Source: UBA1858 sp965262455
Lineage (GTDB): Bacteria; Pseudomonadota; Gammaproteobacteria; UBA4575
DNA length: 64,000 nt
Assembly (NCBI GenBank): GCA_965262455.1
Contig: CBDHFH010000008.1
Location: 1,178,001-1,242,000 of the forward strand
Reading direction: 5' to 3'
Within the stretch, counting starts at the first letter, position 1, and every line of letters begins with the position of its first letter. Positions 1 to 8,180 of this stretch are shown piece after piece. Below the pieces are notes generated by a model that ran no database searches, had not been told where the DNA came from, and worked only from the letters and a program-made list of their open reading frames with translations. The translations under genes and the position numbers were made by a program.

Positions 1-552
1 TTACAAAAAGGTCGGCGTCAGTTCCTTCTATATTCTGCAGCTACGCTGGTTGCCAGCACATTCACACCTCTGGCACATGCGTCAAGCAATAAAATTCCTC
101 TCACAGAAAGTAAAAAACTACTATCTTTTAGACATTTACATACTAATGAAACCCTTCAGGTTTGCTATTGGAAAGACCAGCGCTTCGATCTTGATGCTCT
201 TGCCAAAATAAATCACATTCTGCGTGATCACCGCACTCATGAGATCGCTGCAATTGACCAGCAGTTACTACACTTATTGCATCGATTACACGAAAAAACA
301 AACTCTAGCGCGCCTTTTGAAATTATTTCAGGGTTCCGCTCAGAAAAAACCAACGAAGCTCTGCGTAAAAGTACCACAGGCGTAGCAAAGCGAAGTTATC
401 ATATGCAAGGCAAAGCCATAGATGTGCGACTTGCCGACGTTGACCTCAAACTATTAAGAAATACAGCCATCGAACTCCAGGCCGGCGGTGTGGGTTATTA
501 CAGTAACAGCGGATTCCTGCATTTAGATACTGGAAGACCACGCAACTGGTAA
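1..552 (+). CDS. Tat-exported DUF882/YcbK-like M15-type peptidase, 5' end cut by the window
   Basis: The frame is open from base 1, so the start lies outside the window and 183 residues are visible. They begin with a twin-arginine signal: Arg-Arg at visible residues 5-6, then QFL, a hydrophobic stretch and a probable cleavage site after Ala-His-Ala near residue 27. The mature part matches the DUF882 (YcbK, peptidase M15_2) family: SGFRS, then His134 and Asp141 in a SYHMQGKAID motif and a closing HLD with His174, the expected zinc ligands. Such proteins are thought to act on murein peptides in the periplasm and often follow an L,D-transpeptidase gene, which would lie outside the window. The family call is firm; substrate is inferred. 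Confidence 0.85.
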   Translation, partial: LQKGRRQFLLYSAATLVASTFTPLAHASSNKIPLTESKKLLSFRHLHTNETLQVCYWKDQRFDLDALAKINHILRDHRTHEIAAIDQQLLHLLHRLHEKTNSSAPFEIISGFRSEKTNEALRKSTTGVAKRSYHMQGKAIDVRLADVDLKLLRNTAIELQAGGVGYYSNSGFLHLDTGRPRNW

Positions 553-591
553 TCGATCACACTCTTTATTCAAACAATCTTACCAATTAAG

Positions 592-619
592 CCAATGTGT
601 GAACCGCTACACACATTGG
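592..619 (+). terminator. Hairpin after the DUF882 gene, possible terminator
   Basis: Ten-base perfect inverted repeat (CCAATGTGTG / CACACATTGG) with an 8-base loop, starting 40 bases after the stop codon of the exported peptidase. The following sequence is AT-rich but has no clean run of T, so termination is only probable. Confidence 0.45.
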
Positions 620-706
620 AATTAATCATTTCTATTTTGCTGCCAATATAAATTGCATCACCAAAACTTTTTAGTGCTTATTGTAAATTGAGCATAGGAG
701 TTAAGC

Positions 707-886
707 ATGCAGATATTCACAGTTAAAAACCTATTGGCGTTAAGCATATTATTCACCACGCCTTATTTTATCTATGGCGAATATTATTTTTACTCGTGTT
801 TGTGTTTTGTTGGCGGGAGTTACTTCTTAACTAACAATCTTATCAACTCAATTGCCGAAATGAGAATCAGGCAAAATAGATCTTGA
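707..886 (+). CDS. Small hydrophobic protein, 59 aa, unknown
   Basis: Open frame of 59 codons starting ATG with an AGGAG ribosome binding site at 696-700, six bases upstream. The product begins MQIFTVKNLL and is hydrophobic and aromatic-rich (phenylalanine and tyrosine) through about residue 42, then ends in a short polar, basic tail. One long or two short membrane segments are possible. I do not recognise a family. It stands alone between the peptidase hairpin and a leftward small ORF. Support comes only from the binding site, the intact frame and the membrane-like composition. Confidence 0.45.
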   Translation: MQIFTVKNLLALSILFTTPYFIYGEYYFYSCLCFVGGSYFLTNNLINSIAEMRIRQNRS

Positions 887-968
887 TGTCATCGCTATAG
901 ACATGGCTTTAACAAGATACTCTCAAAGTATCTTATGTCGTTCGAATAATCAGAAATAATTGGAATAT

Positions 969-1003
969 AATAGCCACATGATCAGAACGATCATGTGGCT
1001 ATT
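969..1003 (-). terminator. Perfect 15-bp hairpin after a small leftward ORF
   Basis: Perfect inverted repeat with 15-base arms and a 5-base loop (core AGCCACATGATC / GATCATGTGGCT). It lies 5 bases beyond the stop of the leftward small ORF at 1009-1170 and is followed on that strand by AT-rich sequence. It may serve both strands, since the 59-aa rightward ORF ends 82 bases away. Confidence 0.5.
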
Positions 1004-1008
1004 GAAAA

Positions 1009-1170
1009 CTATGGCTGCTTAGGTGTTTGGTAAGGTACTTCTTTCTGGAAAGAATCCCAGGTCGTTTGATAGCCGACGTAACCCTTCTCATTTGCTTCCA
1101 TCTGACGAGTTTTCACAAAACGCGCCTCTCCCTCCGGCACCTTAGGTCTGGTATTTTTTTGCTCACTCAT
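1009..1170 (-). CDS. Small hydrophilic protein, 53 aa, unknown
   Basis: Leftward frame of 53 codons starting ATG, with AAAGGG about 10 bases upstream and the 15-bp hairpin directly after the stop. The product starts MSEQKNTRPKVPEGEARFVK, is charged, and has an aromatic stretch (YVGYQTTWDSF) near residues 31-41. It has no membrane segment or signal peptide. The composition looks coding rather than random, and the binding site and terminator both fit. No function can be assigned. The rightward frame over the same bases has no such support. Confidence 0.55.
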   Translation of the reverse strand: MSEQKNTRPKVPEGEARFVKTRQMEANEKGYVGYQTTWDSFQKEVPYQTPKQP

Positions 1171-1409
1171 AAATCATCACCCTTTGTATATAAATTCAAA
1201 ATGTACAGCCGCAGCATTGTAGCAAATTAGCGCTCCTGGATAACAATGTTCTACTTATGCCTGCTAAAAAGTTATCTATAAGAGTAGAAACTCACTGCAC
1301 CAGTAAAGATAAACGGTACCCAACCTACCGCTTAGTATAATTATTAACCCATAAAACGTGATTTTACCACTGTAGCCATAGGTCACTGGAAAATAAGATA
1401 ATTCTGCAT

Positions 1410-2453
1410 ATGAAATTTGTCTGCTATAGCCACTGGCATCAACTTCCAGACAGCGCCAACCAGTTGTTTAAAGAATCAGAGCAGGATTCACTGTTTTTAT
1501 CTCGTATGTGGTTTGAGAACATCACGGCGCATGCAATTGATGATCACAATTCTCTGTGCCTGGCCTGTGTGATTGAAAATGACACATGCCTGGCAATTCT
1601 GCCCTTAATGAATCACTCTGATGGCAGCTTGAGCTCATTGAGCAGCCGTTTTACTAGTTTATTTTCACTCATCATTATTTCAAGGCATCGCGAACAAGAT
1701 GGCATAGTAAATTGCCTGGCCCATGGTTTAGCACAATTACCTGCTAAACCAATTCACTTTGAGCCTATTAAGGCTGACGATATAAACATGCAAAATTTAA
1801 TCGACTGCATGCAAACGCATGGATTAGAAAAATATCCCTACTTTCGCTTTCATAATTGGGTACATGAATTAACAGGAGAATCGTTTAGTCAGTATATGTC
1901 TTCGAGACCAAGCCAGTTAAGAAACACAGTACAGCGCAAGCAACGCAAACTACAGCGAGAACATGACTATACATTTAAACTATATGTTGATAGCAACATT
2001 GAACAGGCGCTTGATGATTACAAAGTTGTTTATACCGCCAGCTGGAAAGCGAATGAATTTCACACTGAGTTCACACCTAACCTTGTCAAACAGGCAGCTC
2101 AATTAAACTGGCTTCGATTAGGCATCTTATATATCGACCAACACCCGATTGCTGCACAAATATGGTTTGTCGTATATAACAAAGCCAATATCTATCGACT
2201 TGTGTATGATGAAAAATGGAAGCAGTACTCTGCTGGTTCTATTCTCACATATCACTTAATGCAGCATGTCATCGATATGGATATTGTAACTGTAATAGAT
2301 TTTTTAACCGGCAACGAACACTACAAACGAGACTGGATGAGTACGCGTAAAGAGTTTATAGGTGTTCGACTTATCAAACGCAATAAACGTACTTCTTGGA
2401 TTAGAAAGAAATATTATAAACTGATAAAAAGAGTATTTGCTGTGCATCAATAA
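1410..2453 (+). CDS. GNAT-superfamily acyltransferase, BioF2-like / CelD type
   Basis: The 347-residue product has the look of the BioF2-like (Acetyltransf_6) proteins, in which two GNAT-type folds are joined. Around residues 165-185 it has the typical RNTVQRKQRKL basic helix. The C-terminal half carries a typical tail: LGILYIDQHPIAAQIWFV, then Tyr/Lys-rich segments and a closing YKRDW. Relatives transfer acyl or aminoacyl groups in envelope and polysaccharide biology; the substrate here is unknown. There is no signal peptide, so it is probably cytoplasmic. The ATG has no strong ribosome binding site. It is monocistronic between a small-ORF region and a tRNA on the other strand. Confidence 0.7.
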   Translation: MKFVCYSHWHQLPDSANQLFKESEQDSLFLSRMWFENITAHAIDDHNSLCLACVIENDTCLAILPLMNHSDGSLSSLSSRFTSLFSLIIISRHREQDGIVNCLAHGLAQLPAKPIHFEPIKADDINMQNLIDCMQTHGLEKYPYFRFHNWVHELTGESFSQYMSSRPSQLRNTVQRKQRKLQREHDYTFKLYVDSNIEQALDDYKVVYTASWKANEFHTEFTPNLVKQAAQLNWLRLGILYIDQHPIAAQIWFVVYNKANIYRLVYDEKWKQYSAGSILTYHLMQHVIDMDIVTVIDFLTGNEHYKRDWMSTRKEFIGVRLIKRNKRTSWIRKKYYKLIKRVFAVHQ

Positions 2454-2678
2454 ATGCTGACAGATTATCATTTCATACATAACTTCTTTTACGCAAGTTA
2501 CTGATTGCAATTCTAATTACTCAGTTTAGACAGGCAAACCATTGATGAATTTTCACTGAACACTTAATCAATTGTTCGTTTATTGTTAATAAAAAAGTTT
2601 AAGTAAAATTAATAAATCACTAAATTAAAATGATTAAATCCAGAGAAATAGCGATATAGAATGATGTGACTAAGTGAT

Positions 2679-2752
2679 TGGAGCGGACAGCCGGGATCGA
2701 ACCGACATCATCAGCTTGGAGGGCTGAGGTTCTGCCATTGAACTACATCCGC
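2679..2752 (-). tRNA. tRNA-Gly (anticodon TCC) with an unusual C33
   Basis: Full cloverleaf with encoded CCA. Acceptor GCGGATG pairs with TGTCCGC (two wobble pairs), the D stem is GTTC/GAAC, and the T arm is GTCGG TTCGATC CCGGC with one wobble. The anticodon stem TCAGC/GCTGA encloses the loop CCTCCAA. Anticodon UCC therefore sits after a C where bacterial tRNAs almost always have U33. The gene stands alone rather than in the usual tyrU-glyT-tuf cluster. It may be a second, drifting copy. Confidence 0.85.
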
Positions 2753-2960
2753 TTAGAGATCATATTTACAGGTCACTAATAGGTTTTAGCGAACCACACC
2801 GATAGATTTAACCATCGAACTTAATAAGAGTATACAGTGTTAGTAGATAAAATTATGTGACTGATATTCATTTATTATGAATTCATGATCTGAATACCTG
2901 CTTTCGACCCTTAGCGGACACTTGAAATTATGAGATAGAAAATAAAAACAGTGCTTGCGT

Positions 2961-3815
2961 TTATTTTAGCGTATCAATTTGATTATGATTATTTTCATTA
3001 GAGTTTGAAGTATATTGAACAAAAGGCAAGATCATCATTCCAGGCAGCATGGCACAATGCCGTGTATCACGATGTTCTTTAATTCCAATTGTCATTAGCT
3101 CGTGACTTTCACGAGGCTGATCACGATAAGTCCCAAACAACCGATCCCACCAAGGCAAACTAAACCCAAAATTGCTATTCGTCTCGTCCAACTCTACGGA
3201 ATGATGAACCCGATGCATATCAGGCGTGACAATGAACCATCGTAACAATTTATCAATCTGCTTTGGTATTTGAATATTCCCATGATTAAATATGCTTGTT
3301 GCGTTGAGTAATATTTCGAATATGATAACGGCGAATACTGGAGGGCCAAGTATCACTATTGCGACAAATTTGATAAACATTGATAAAATGATTTCAATTG
3401 GATGAAAACGTATACCCGTAGTCACATCAAAATCTAAATCTGCATGATGAACACGATGTATTCGCCACAACATCGGTATGGCATGAAAAATCTTATGCTG
3501 AAAATATATAATCGCATCCAACAATATCACAGATATAATGATGGGAACTAAGTGATGGGACTTTAAGTTATTAAATAGTCCCCAGCCTTGTGTCTCAGCG
3601 TATGCAGCAAATCCAACAGCTGCTGCTGGAAATATAAATCGTAATAACACAGTGTTAATCGCTACAATACCAAGATTATTAATCCACCTTAAAGATTTTA
3701 AGACAGTTAATACTCTGCGTGGCGATAATATCTCCCACCCAGCAACTATCCCGAACAAAATAGTGAAAGCAATAATACGAATAATCAACTCATATTCATA
3801 AATAAATTCAGTCAT
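2961..3815 (-). CDS. Fatty acid hydroxylase / sterol desaturase family membrane protein
   Basis: Integral membrane di-iron oxygenase family member, 284 residues. The histidine clusters are all present: HKIFH at 107-111, HRVHH at 120-124, FHP at 137-139, NHGN at 177-180 and HRVHH at 201-205. Hydrophobic segments lie near 10-30, 48-72, 88-105 and 143-172. The length is usual for the bacterial branch (about 250-300). The family hydroxylates or desaturates lipids at the membrane; the lipid cannot be told from sequence. It lies 44 bases downstream of a 37-aa membrane peptide on the same strand, probably in one transcript. The C-terminal tail is Asn-rich and poorly conserved in character. Confidence 0.85.
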   Translation of the reverse strand: MTEFIYEYELIIRIIAFTILFGIVAGWEILSPRRVLTVLKSLRWINNLGIVAINTVLLRFIFPAAAVGFAAYAETQGWGLFNNLKSHHLVPIIISVILLDAIIYFQHKIFHAIPMLWRIHRVHHADLDFDVTTGIRFHPIEIILSMFIKFVAIVILGPPVFAVIIFEILLNATSIFNHGNIQIPKQIDKLLRWFIVTPDMHRVHHSVELDETNSNFGFSLPWWDRLFGTYRDQPRESHELMTIGIKEHRDTRHCAMLPGMMILPFVQYTSNSNENNHNQIDTLK

Positions 3816-3859
3816 GGTCTGAATAAAAGAACTTACAGTTTAAATACTTCAAAACGGTA

Positions 3860-3973
3860 TTAATGAATGTCATATATAAGAGCAAGGATGAAGAATAGAT
3901 AAACCAATACCCCACCAGTCAGTACAGTGACAACAATTTCTTTCATCGTTTTTTTAAATTCTGCTTCTGTCAT
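3860..3973 (-). CDS. Single-pass membrane small protein, 37 aa
   Basis: Leftward 37-codon frame with a near-ideal ribosome binding site (GGAGG at 3979-3983, five bases before ATG). The product starts MTEAEFKKTMKEIVVTV and has one membrane helix over about residues 13-34, with charged residues at the N side. It sits 44 bases before the fatty acid hydroxylase gene. This suggests a two-gene operon with a small partner or leader peptide. I know no family for it. The binding site and amphipathic-plus-helix layout make it much better supported than a random ORF. Confidence 0.65.
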   Translation of the reverse strand: MTEAEFKKTMKEIVVTVLTGGVLVYLFFILALIYDIH

Positions 3974-4144
3974 ATCAACCTCCAACATTTATTAATATGT
4001 ATATTGAATTAATCTATTGTTGAATTTGAGATCTACGCGTAGAAATTTCGCCACGCTCAGACAGTATATTACATTATTCAATTGAATTATTGAATATATA
4101 TGGCACCATTCCATAACTTATTCATTTACATGAGGTTATTCCAT

Positions 4145-4652
4145 ATGAATCATATGATTTTGTATAAATTTTCATGCATATTGATTGCAATGTATGTGTT
4201 ATTTTCTAGTGTTACTTTTGCGGATAAACCAAGAGATCAGGACGCGTTACTCGAGGTTAAAGAGGGTAAAGTTGTGTGGGATGTGACCGTAGGAAGTCCA
4301 AGCAAGTTATTGCTTATGCTTAATGTTATTGAAGAAACATATGACGAACTAACTAGGCAGAATGTGCAGCCAGAGATGGTGTTTGCATCTCATGGACCAG
4401 TAGTGAAACTTATTACTACTGAATCATTGGACCTACCTCTAGATGAAGAAGTGGTGCATAAACAAGCTTTGGAGCAATTAATGATAATAAGTAAAAAAAC
4501 CGGGCGTGAGAATGGAGTCCTGTTCCATCGCAACAAAACTAATGGGTGTTGATAACGTAACATTCATTCCATATGTAAAACCAGTTGGTAATACATTTGT
4601 TTCACTAATTGGCTATCAAAAGAAAGGCTATGCTTTGATACCAATATATTAG
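4145..4652 (+). pseudogene. Exported DsrE-family protein gene split by a +1 shift in an A7 run
   Basis: From ATG 4145 (GAGG at 4132-4135) the frame encodes a signal peptide ending near VTFA, then a DsrE-like domain (KVVWDVTVGSPSKLLLMLNV, later SHGPVVKLIT). It stops early at 4552. A second frame continues the same family: from 4500 it reads PGVRMESCSIA, then GVDNVTFIP, then GNTFVSLIGYQKKGYALIPIY, ending TAG at 4652. The frames join at seven A bases (4493-4499); six A would give one continuous protein of about 169 residues. Causes could be a sequencing error, slippage-based phase variation or true decay. A frame-0 start at 4100 is possible but lacks a binding site. DsrE-fold proteins act in sulfur relay, which fits the nearby apr genes. 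Confidence 0.8.
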
Positions 4653-4753
4653 AAATAAATTTAACATTATAAACCGTGGATCATTCACAAATATATATCA
4701 TGCTTGTGATTTAGCTAATGTCCACTATTGCCTCAAAACGGTAATAATAATTT

Positions 4754-5395
4754 TCAATTTCCAAAAGGATCATCAGATAGCATGATACTAATATATGGCG
4801 CATAAGTGAGTACTGCGCCTTGAGTAGAATCAAGCGTATTAAATGCATTAGCCACGGCAATCAACTTGTCATGATCTTGAGGCGTATTCTTAAGTGCTTC
4901 TAGCGCCTCGACTAATGGGTATACCTCATCATTATCGACATAAGTCTTGAGCATGGTGATAGCATTTTCTAACCCTTCACGGTTAACTTTTTTAGTTTTA
5001 ATAATATCTTGGTGCGTATGATCACTAAATTCTGGCGGCTCTTCGTATAAGTTGCCATTCAAGTCATTAGTTTCAGCAGAAATATTAATCCCAGATATTG
5101 CATTGTATTCTTGCTGTGCTCTTTGTTTTAGCGAATTAACAAAAGCATTAAAGTCTTCTACATTAGGTCGAGATAACGCTAATGAAATAAGTGGCTCACC
5201 ATTGACACGACTAACAAATTGCAATTCCGATTTGGTAATAACTGGCTCTGGATTAAGCACTGCCAGAGTGACACTTAAGGTGTCTGTCACTTGTTTGGAA
5301 AAACGGGGCATGACGCGCACATTGACATGGTCGTCAACAATCTCATATTCATAAGATTCTTTTAGCAGATGCTTCTGAGTTAATTTTGTCGTCAT
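4754..5395 (-). CDS. Unknown protein, 213 aa; longer of two tandem paralogues
   Basis: Residues 1-102 align end to end with the neighbouring 103-aa protein: both start MT.KLTQKH, share LNPEP.ITK, SRV...PLISL and FNAFV, and end in QxEY with nearly constant spacing. The remaining 110 residues are a separate, mostly helical and acidic region (SDHTHQDII, then LENAITMLK, then ending MLSDDPFGN). There is no signal peptide or membrane helix. The shared unit may be a small beta-rich domain followed by a helix. No family is recognised. It is the last gene of the leftward run that starts at slyD and follows its paralogue by 10 bases. Confidence 0.7.
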   Translation of the reverse strand: MTTKLTQKHLLKESYEYEIVDDHVNVRVMPRFSKQVTDTLSVTLAVLNPEPVITKSELQFVSRVNGEPLISLALSRPNVEDFNAFVNSLKQRAQQEYNAISGINISAETNDLNGNLYEEPPEFSDHTHQDIIKTKKVNREGLENAITMLKTYVDNDEVYPLVEALEALKNTPQDHDKLIAVANAFNTLDSTQGAVLTYAPYISIMLSDDPFGN

Positions 5396-5405
5396 TAAAT
5401 ATGAT

Positions 5406-5717
5406 TTAGCGCTTTAACCCAGCAAATGTGGCATATTCAGCTTGTGCTTTGGTCTTGATCGTTTCAACAAACGCATTAAATTCATCTTGGTTGGGCTTAT
5501 TTAAGTACAGTGAAATTAATGGACCACATTTGACACGACTATGAAAGTGAACATGTGTTTTTGTTATTTCAGGCTCAGGATTTAGCATTGCCAATTCTAC
5601 ATCTAGCTCTTTATTACCATGCAATAAACTGACAATTTTAACTCTGACAAAGTCATCTCTTAACTCAAGCTCTTGCTTGCCATATAAAATATGCTTTTGT
5701 GTTAGTTTTTGTGTCAT
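5406..5717 (-). CDS. Unknown protein, 103 aa; shorter tandem paralogue
   Basis: The whole protein corresponds to the first half of the 213-aa neighbour, with roughly half the positions identical by eye, so the pair arose by gene duplication. It keeps the LNPEPEITK, PLISLYLNKPN and DEFNAFVETIK blocks. It has no signal peptide, cysteine motif or catalytic signature. Starts ATG, 9 bases after the YCII gene, and precedes the longer paralogue by 10 bases, so the three are surely co-transcribed. Function unknown. Confidence 0.7.
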   Translation of the reverse strand: MTQKLTQKHILYGKQELELRDDFVRVKIVSLLHGNKELDVELAMLNPEPEITKTHVHFHSRVKCGPLISLYLNKPNQDEFNAFVETIKTKAQAEYATFAGLKR

Positions 5718-5726
5718 GAAATATCT

Positions 5727-6053
5727 TTAATGAGTTTGTTTCGGCATTTCTATCATTTCAGAAATTTCAAGTGTGCCTTTAATCTCCAAAAACGGACATG
5801 CTCTTGCTGCATCGACCGCTGACTGCATGGAATCAAATTGCAAAATACTTAAACCAGAGATTAATGTGGTGGTTCCTGGTTCTGCTGTCCCATCAGGATG
5901 CACGGTATGCGTGTCTTTAAATGGAATTGCAGGACTCACCACTGCGTCACCGAGATCAGCTAACCACTGTTGATATTGCTCAAAATGTTTCTTACCTTGT
6001 TCAGGATCAGACGGCTGATTCCCGCCAAGATAAACAAATATGTACTGCGGCAT
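5727..6053 (-). CDS. YCII-related (DGPF-type) protein
   Basis: The 108-residue product has the small YCII-like fold pattern: N-terminal strand MPQYIFVYLGG, helix KKHFEQYQQWLADLG, the strand region around residues 62-75 (TLISGLSILQFDSMQSAVD) and the final LEIKGTLEISEMIEM. The family is a dimeric alpha/beta barrel of uncertain activity, often near sigma factors or metabolic genes. Length is usual. Spacing on both sides suits an operon (84 bases from the 296-aa gene, 9 bases to the 103-aa gene). The family is reasonably clear; the role is not. Confidence 0.75.
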   Translation of the reverse strand: MPQYIFVYLGGNQPSDPEQGKKHFEQYQQWLADLGDAVVSPAIPFKDTHTVHPDGTAEPGTTTLISGLSILQFDSMQSAVDAARACPFLEIKGTLEISEMIEMPKQTH

Positions 6054-6137
6054 AACTAAAATCCTCTTCGGTGACTTTTTGATAGTCTAACGTTTATCGC
6101 AGCAAAGTTTAACGCAAAATTAAGCATGGCCTGAGGT

Positions 6138-7028
6138 CTATATATAATGAATACCATCTCTGCGCTTATGTATAGCGGGCTGCCCTTCAGTGACACTGCG
6201 CAACTTGGCTTCTACTCTAATCGCGTCAATTAATGATTGATCCACTATTTCAGGATAGAGTCGATGAAAACGCTCGACCTCTAGCGCATGTTCGCGAGCA
6301 TTGATTTCCATCTTTCGGCGCACATCAAGCTGTATATCATGCAGCATTAACAGTCGAGGTGATTGCCGTTTCAAATAGCGTTGACATAAATCAGCAGTAT
6401 GCGGATCTTCCCAATCTTCTCTTAACATCAAATGAGGAAAAATATCATCCTGCACAGTATTACGATCAAACCATTGCGCCTTGGCATTAAAGCCTGCTCG
6501 ATCGGATATTAGTCTTTCCAGCTGATAATTAATCGGCGCATATTCTTGCGCTTTTTCTTGTTCTGAGCGCTCTATCGGCATGACTGCGTCAGGTAATGCT
6601 GCCCACTCTGCTTGCTCCGGGAATGAACTCATCTGCTCTTCATAGATACAGGTATAAATAAGCGCTAGCGGTTTTTTTTCTTTCGCATCGAGCAGCCAAA
6701 ACTCAAATTTGTCCGCCGCCGGAAATGGCAGACTTGCTTCGTATAAAAACTCTAATAACTCTGTTATTCGCTCATCCGGCTTTGACTCTTGTCGCGTTTC
6801 ATCCTCGTCAGAAGGGAAAAACTTTTTCTGTTTTATATCACTATTACTAATTGTGGCAACACGCATGTAACTGCGTTTAAGCCCATGACTATGATTATCC
6901 GTCGAATGTAAAAATTGAATTTCCCATGACTGACAATCCAATGTTAGTGCACGTGCTTTTTCCGTCTCAACAATCTGCATCTGACCTGAGTAAGGTGGCA
7001 TTAAACGTTGAGAATACGCTTTAATCAT
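6138..7028 (-). CDS. Unknown cytoplasmic protein, 296 aa
   Basis: I do not recognise this protein. It has no signal peptide or membrane segment and is rich in Glu, Arg and aromatic residues. Three parts can be seen: a beta-rich N-terminal third (WEIQFLHSTDNHSHGLKRSYMRV), a middle containing FEFWLLDAKEKKPLALIYTC, and a helical C-terminal part (RYLKRQSPRLLMLHDIQLD, then HALEVERFHRLYPEIVDQSL). The segment KPLALIYT plus PEQAEWAAL suggests a sensor or assembly-type role rather than an enzyme. It lies 11 bases downstream of the TPR gene, so the two products probably work together. Confidence 0.65.
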   Translation of the reverse strand: MIKAYSQRLMPPYSGQMQIVETEKARALTLDCQSWEIQFLHSTDNHSHGLKRSYMRVATISNSDIKQKKFFPSDEDETRQESKPDERITELLEFLYEASLPFPAADKFEFWLLDAKEKKPLALIYTCIYEEQMSSFPEQAEWAALPDAVMPIERSEQEKAQEYAPINYQLERLISDRAGFNAKAQWFDRNTVQDDIFPHLMLREDWEDPHTADLCQRYLKRQSPRLLMLHDIQLDVRRKMEINAREHALEVERFHRLYPEIVDQSLIDAIRVEAKLRSVTEGQPAIHKRRDGIHYI

Positions 7029-7039
7029 ATGTCAGCTAT

Positions 7040-8149
7040 CTATACTTGCAGCAATTTGACTAATTCACTTGAATCATCTCTGCATTGTTCAGCTTTTTGC
7101 TGATAATGTTTTAATTCTGTGCCGTTAAACAGTTGAGCGACTTTGTCAAATTCTGATGCCGCCATCATTGCCATATCCACATGATCTGACTCTGCAGCTA
7201 AGGCATGCATCGCAGAAGCACGATTGGCTGTCACCATCGCCCAGATCATGGGTACATCTTCAATGGTCAAGGCTTTTAACGTCGCATCATAGATGGGAAT
7301 TGATTCTTCCAGAGATTGTATATCTTCTTCATGCTTACCCAATGCTTGTAACGTTGCTGCAAGATTATTTTGCGTAATGGCCCAGCCATAAGCAGACTTA
7401 TCTGGCGGTCGCTCAGCCATGGCGTTACGCATGACTACCACCGCTTGTTCTAGTGTGCGCGCACCTTTGCGATGCGTACCCAACAAACATAATACATTAC
7501 CCACACTACATAATGCGCTTGCCCACGCCTCTGGGTACTCATCACGCTTCAAGCCGGTGGATGCTTGTTTATATATATCGGCCGCTTGTTTTAAGAAACT
7601 GGTATCGTCTTCAAGCTGGCCTAACGTTTGCAACACCACTCCTAAATTATATTGGGTGCAGGCCCACTCAAACGGAGTTTCTTCTAGAGTACGCGCCTCT
7701 AATGCTTGCTCATAGGACATGGCGGCTTGTTCTAGAAAGTGCGAGCTACCGCTGCGTTGTCCTATAAAACCCATAACATCACCTATATTATGATGAATTG
7801 CAGACCAGTGAGCGGCATCTGTTTCTTTATCTGCTTCCATTTGCATGCCTTGAAACAACTCAATTGCCTGCTGAAACACATGCGCACCTCCCAGACGTAA
7901 CTCACGTACGTCTGCTGCGTCTTCTAATGTGTGTTGCGAATTAGCCCATTCAATTAATGTTTCTTTGTTGGGTGCTATCTCTAAAAATGTATCTCCATAT
8001 CGATCGATAGCTTGCGACAATGCACCACATACTGGTGAGTCTTTATCTAACAGGTCTATTAAATAACTTGCATCATTTTCATAACGCCATGCAATAGGCA
8101 CTTGCAGTCCAGGCGTTAACAAAGTTTCAGCATAAAGATGATGAGGCAA
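7040..8149 (-). CDS. TPR-repeat protein, 369 aa
   Basis: Tandem tetratricopeptide repeats run from about residue 95 to 310. Each contains an (A/W)xxxxNxGxVLxxLG block followed by a helix such as FLEQAAMSYEQALEAR, FLKQAADIYKQAS or LEESIPIYDATLKAL. The repeats have the long roughly 45-residue period with a conserved Trp-Ala before the Asn-Leu/Ile-Gly, a variant known in uncharacterised proteins. The N-terminal 90 residues are unique. The start is a TTG at 8149 backed by GGAG seven bases upstream; an ATG just upstream is out of frame. TPR arrays bind protein partners; the 296-aa product encoded 11 bases downstream is the obvious candidate. Confidence 0.8.
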   Translation of the reverse strand: MPHHLYAETLLTPGLQVPIAWRYENDASYLIDLLDKDSPVCGALSQAIDRYGDTFLEIAPNKETLIEWANSQHTLEDAADVRELRLGGAHVFQQAIELFQGMQMEADKETDAAHWSAIHHNIGDVMGFIGQRSGSSHFLEQAAMSYEQALEARTLEETPFEWACTQYNLGVVLQTLGQLEDDTSFLKQAADIYKQASTGLKRDEYPEAWASALCSVGNVLCLLGTHRKGARTLEQAVVVMRNAMAERPPDKSAYGWAITQNNLAATLQALGKHEEDIQSLEESIPIYDATLKALTIEDVPMIWAMVTANRASAMHALAAESDHVDMAMMAASEFDKVAQLFNGTELKHYQQKAEQCRDDSSELVKLLQV

Positions 8150-8180
8150 GTGAGTACTCCATTACTTCAATTAGCTAGAT

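Noticed and set aside
1027..1230. Rightward 67-aa frame
   Set aside because: It covers the better supported leftward 53-aa ORF and has no ribosome binding site or family look.
4493..4510. Classical -1 slippery site (A AAA AAC) in the dsrE-like gene
   Set aside because: A -1 shift meets TGA at 4507-4509; only a +1 shift or one fewer A restores the family, so programmed -1 frameshifting is excluded.
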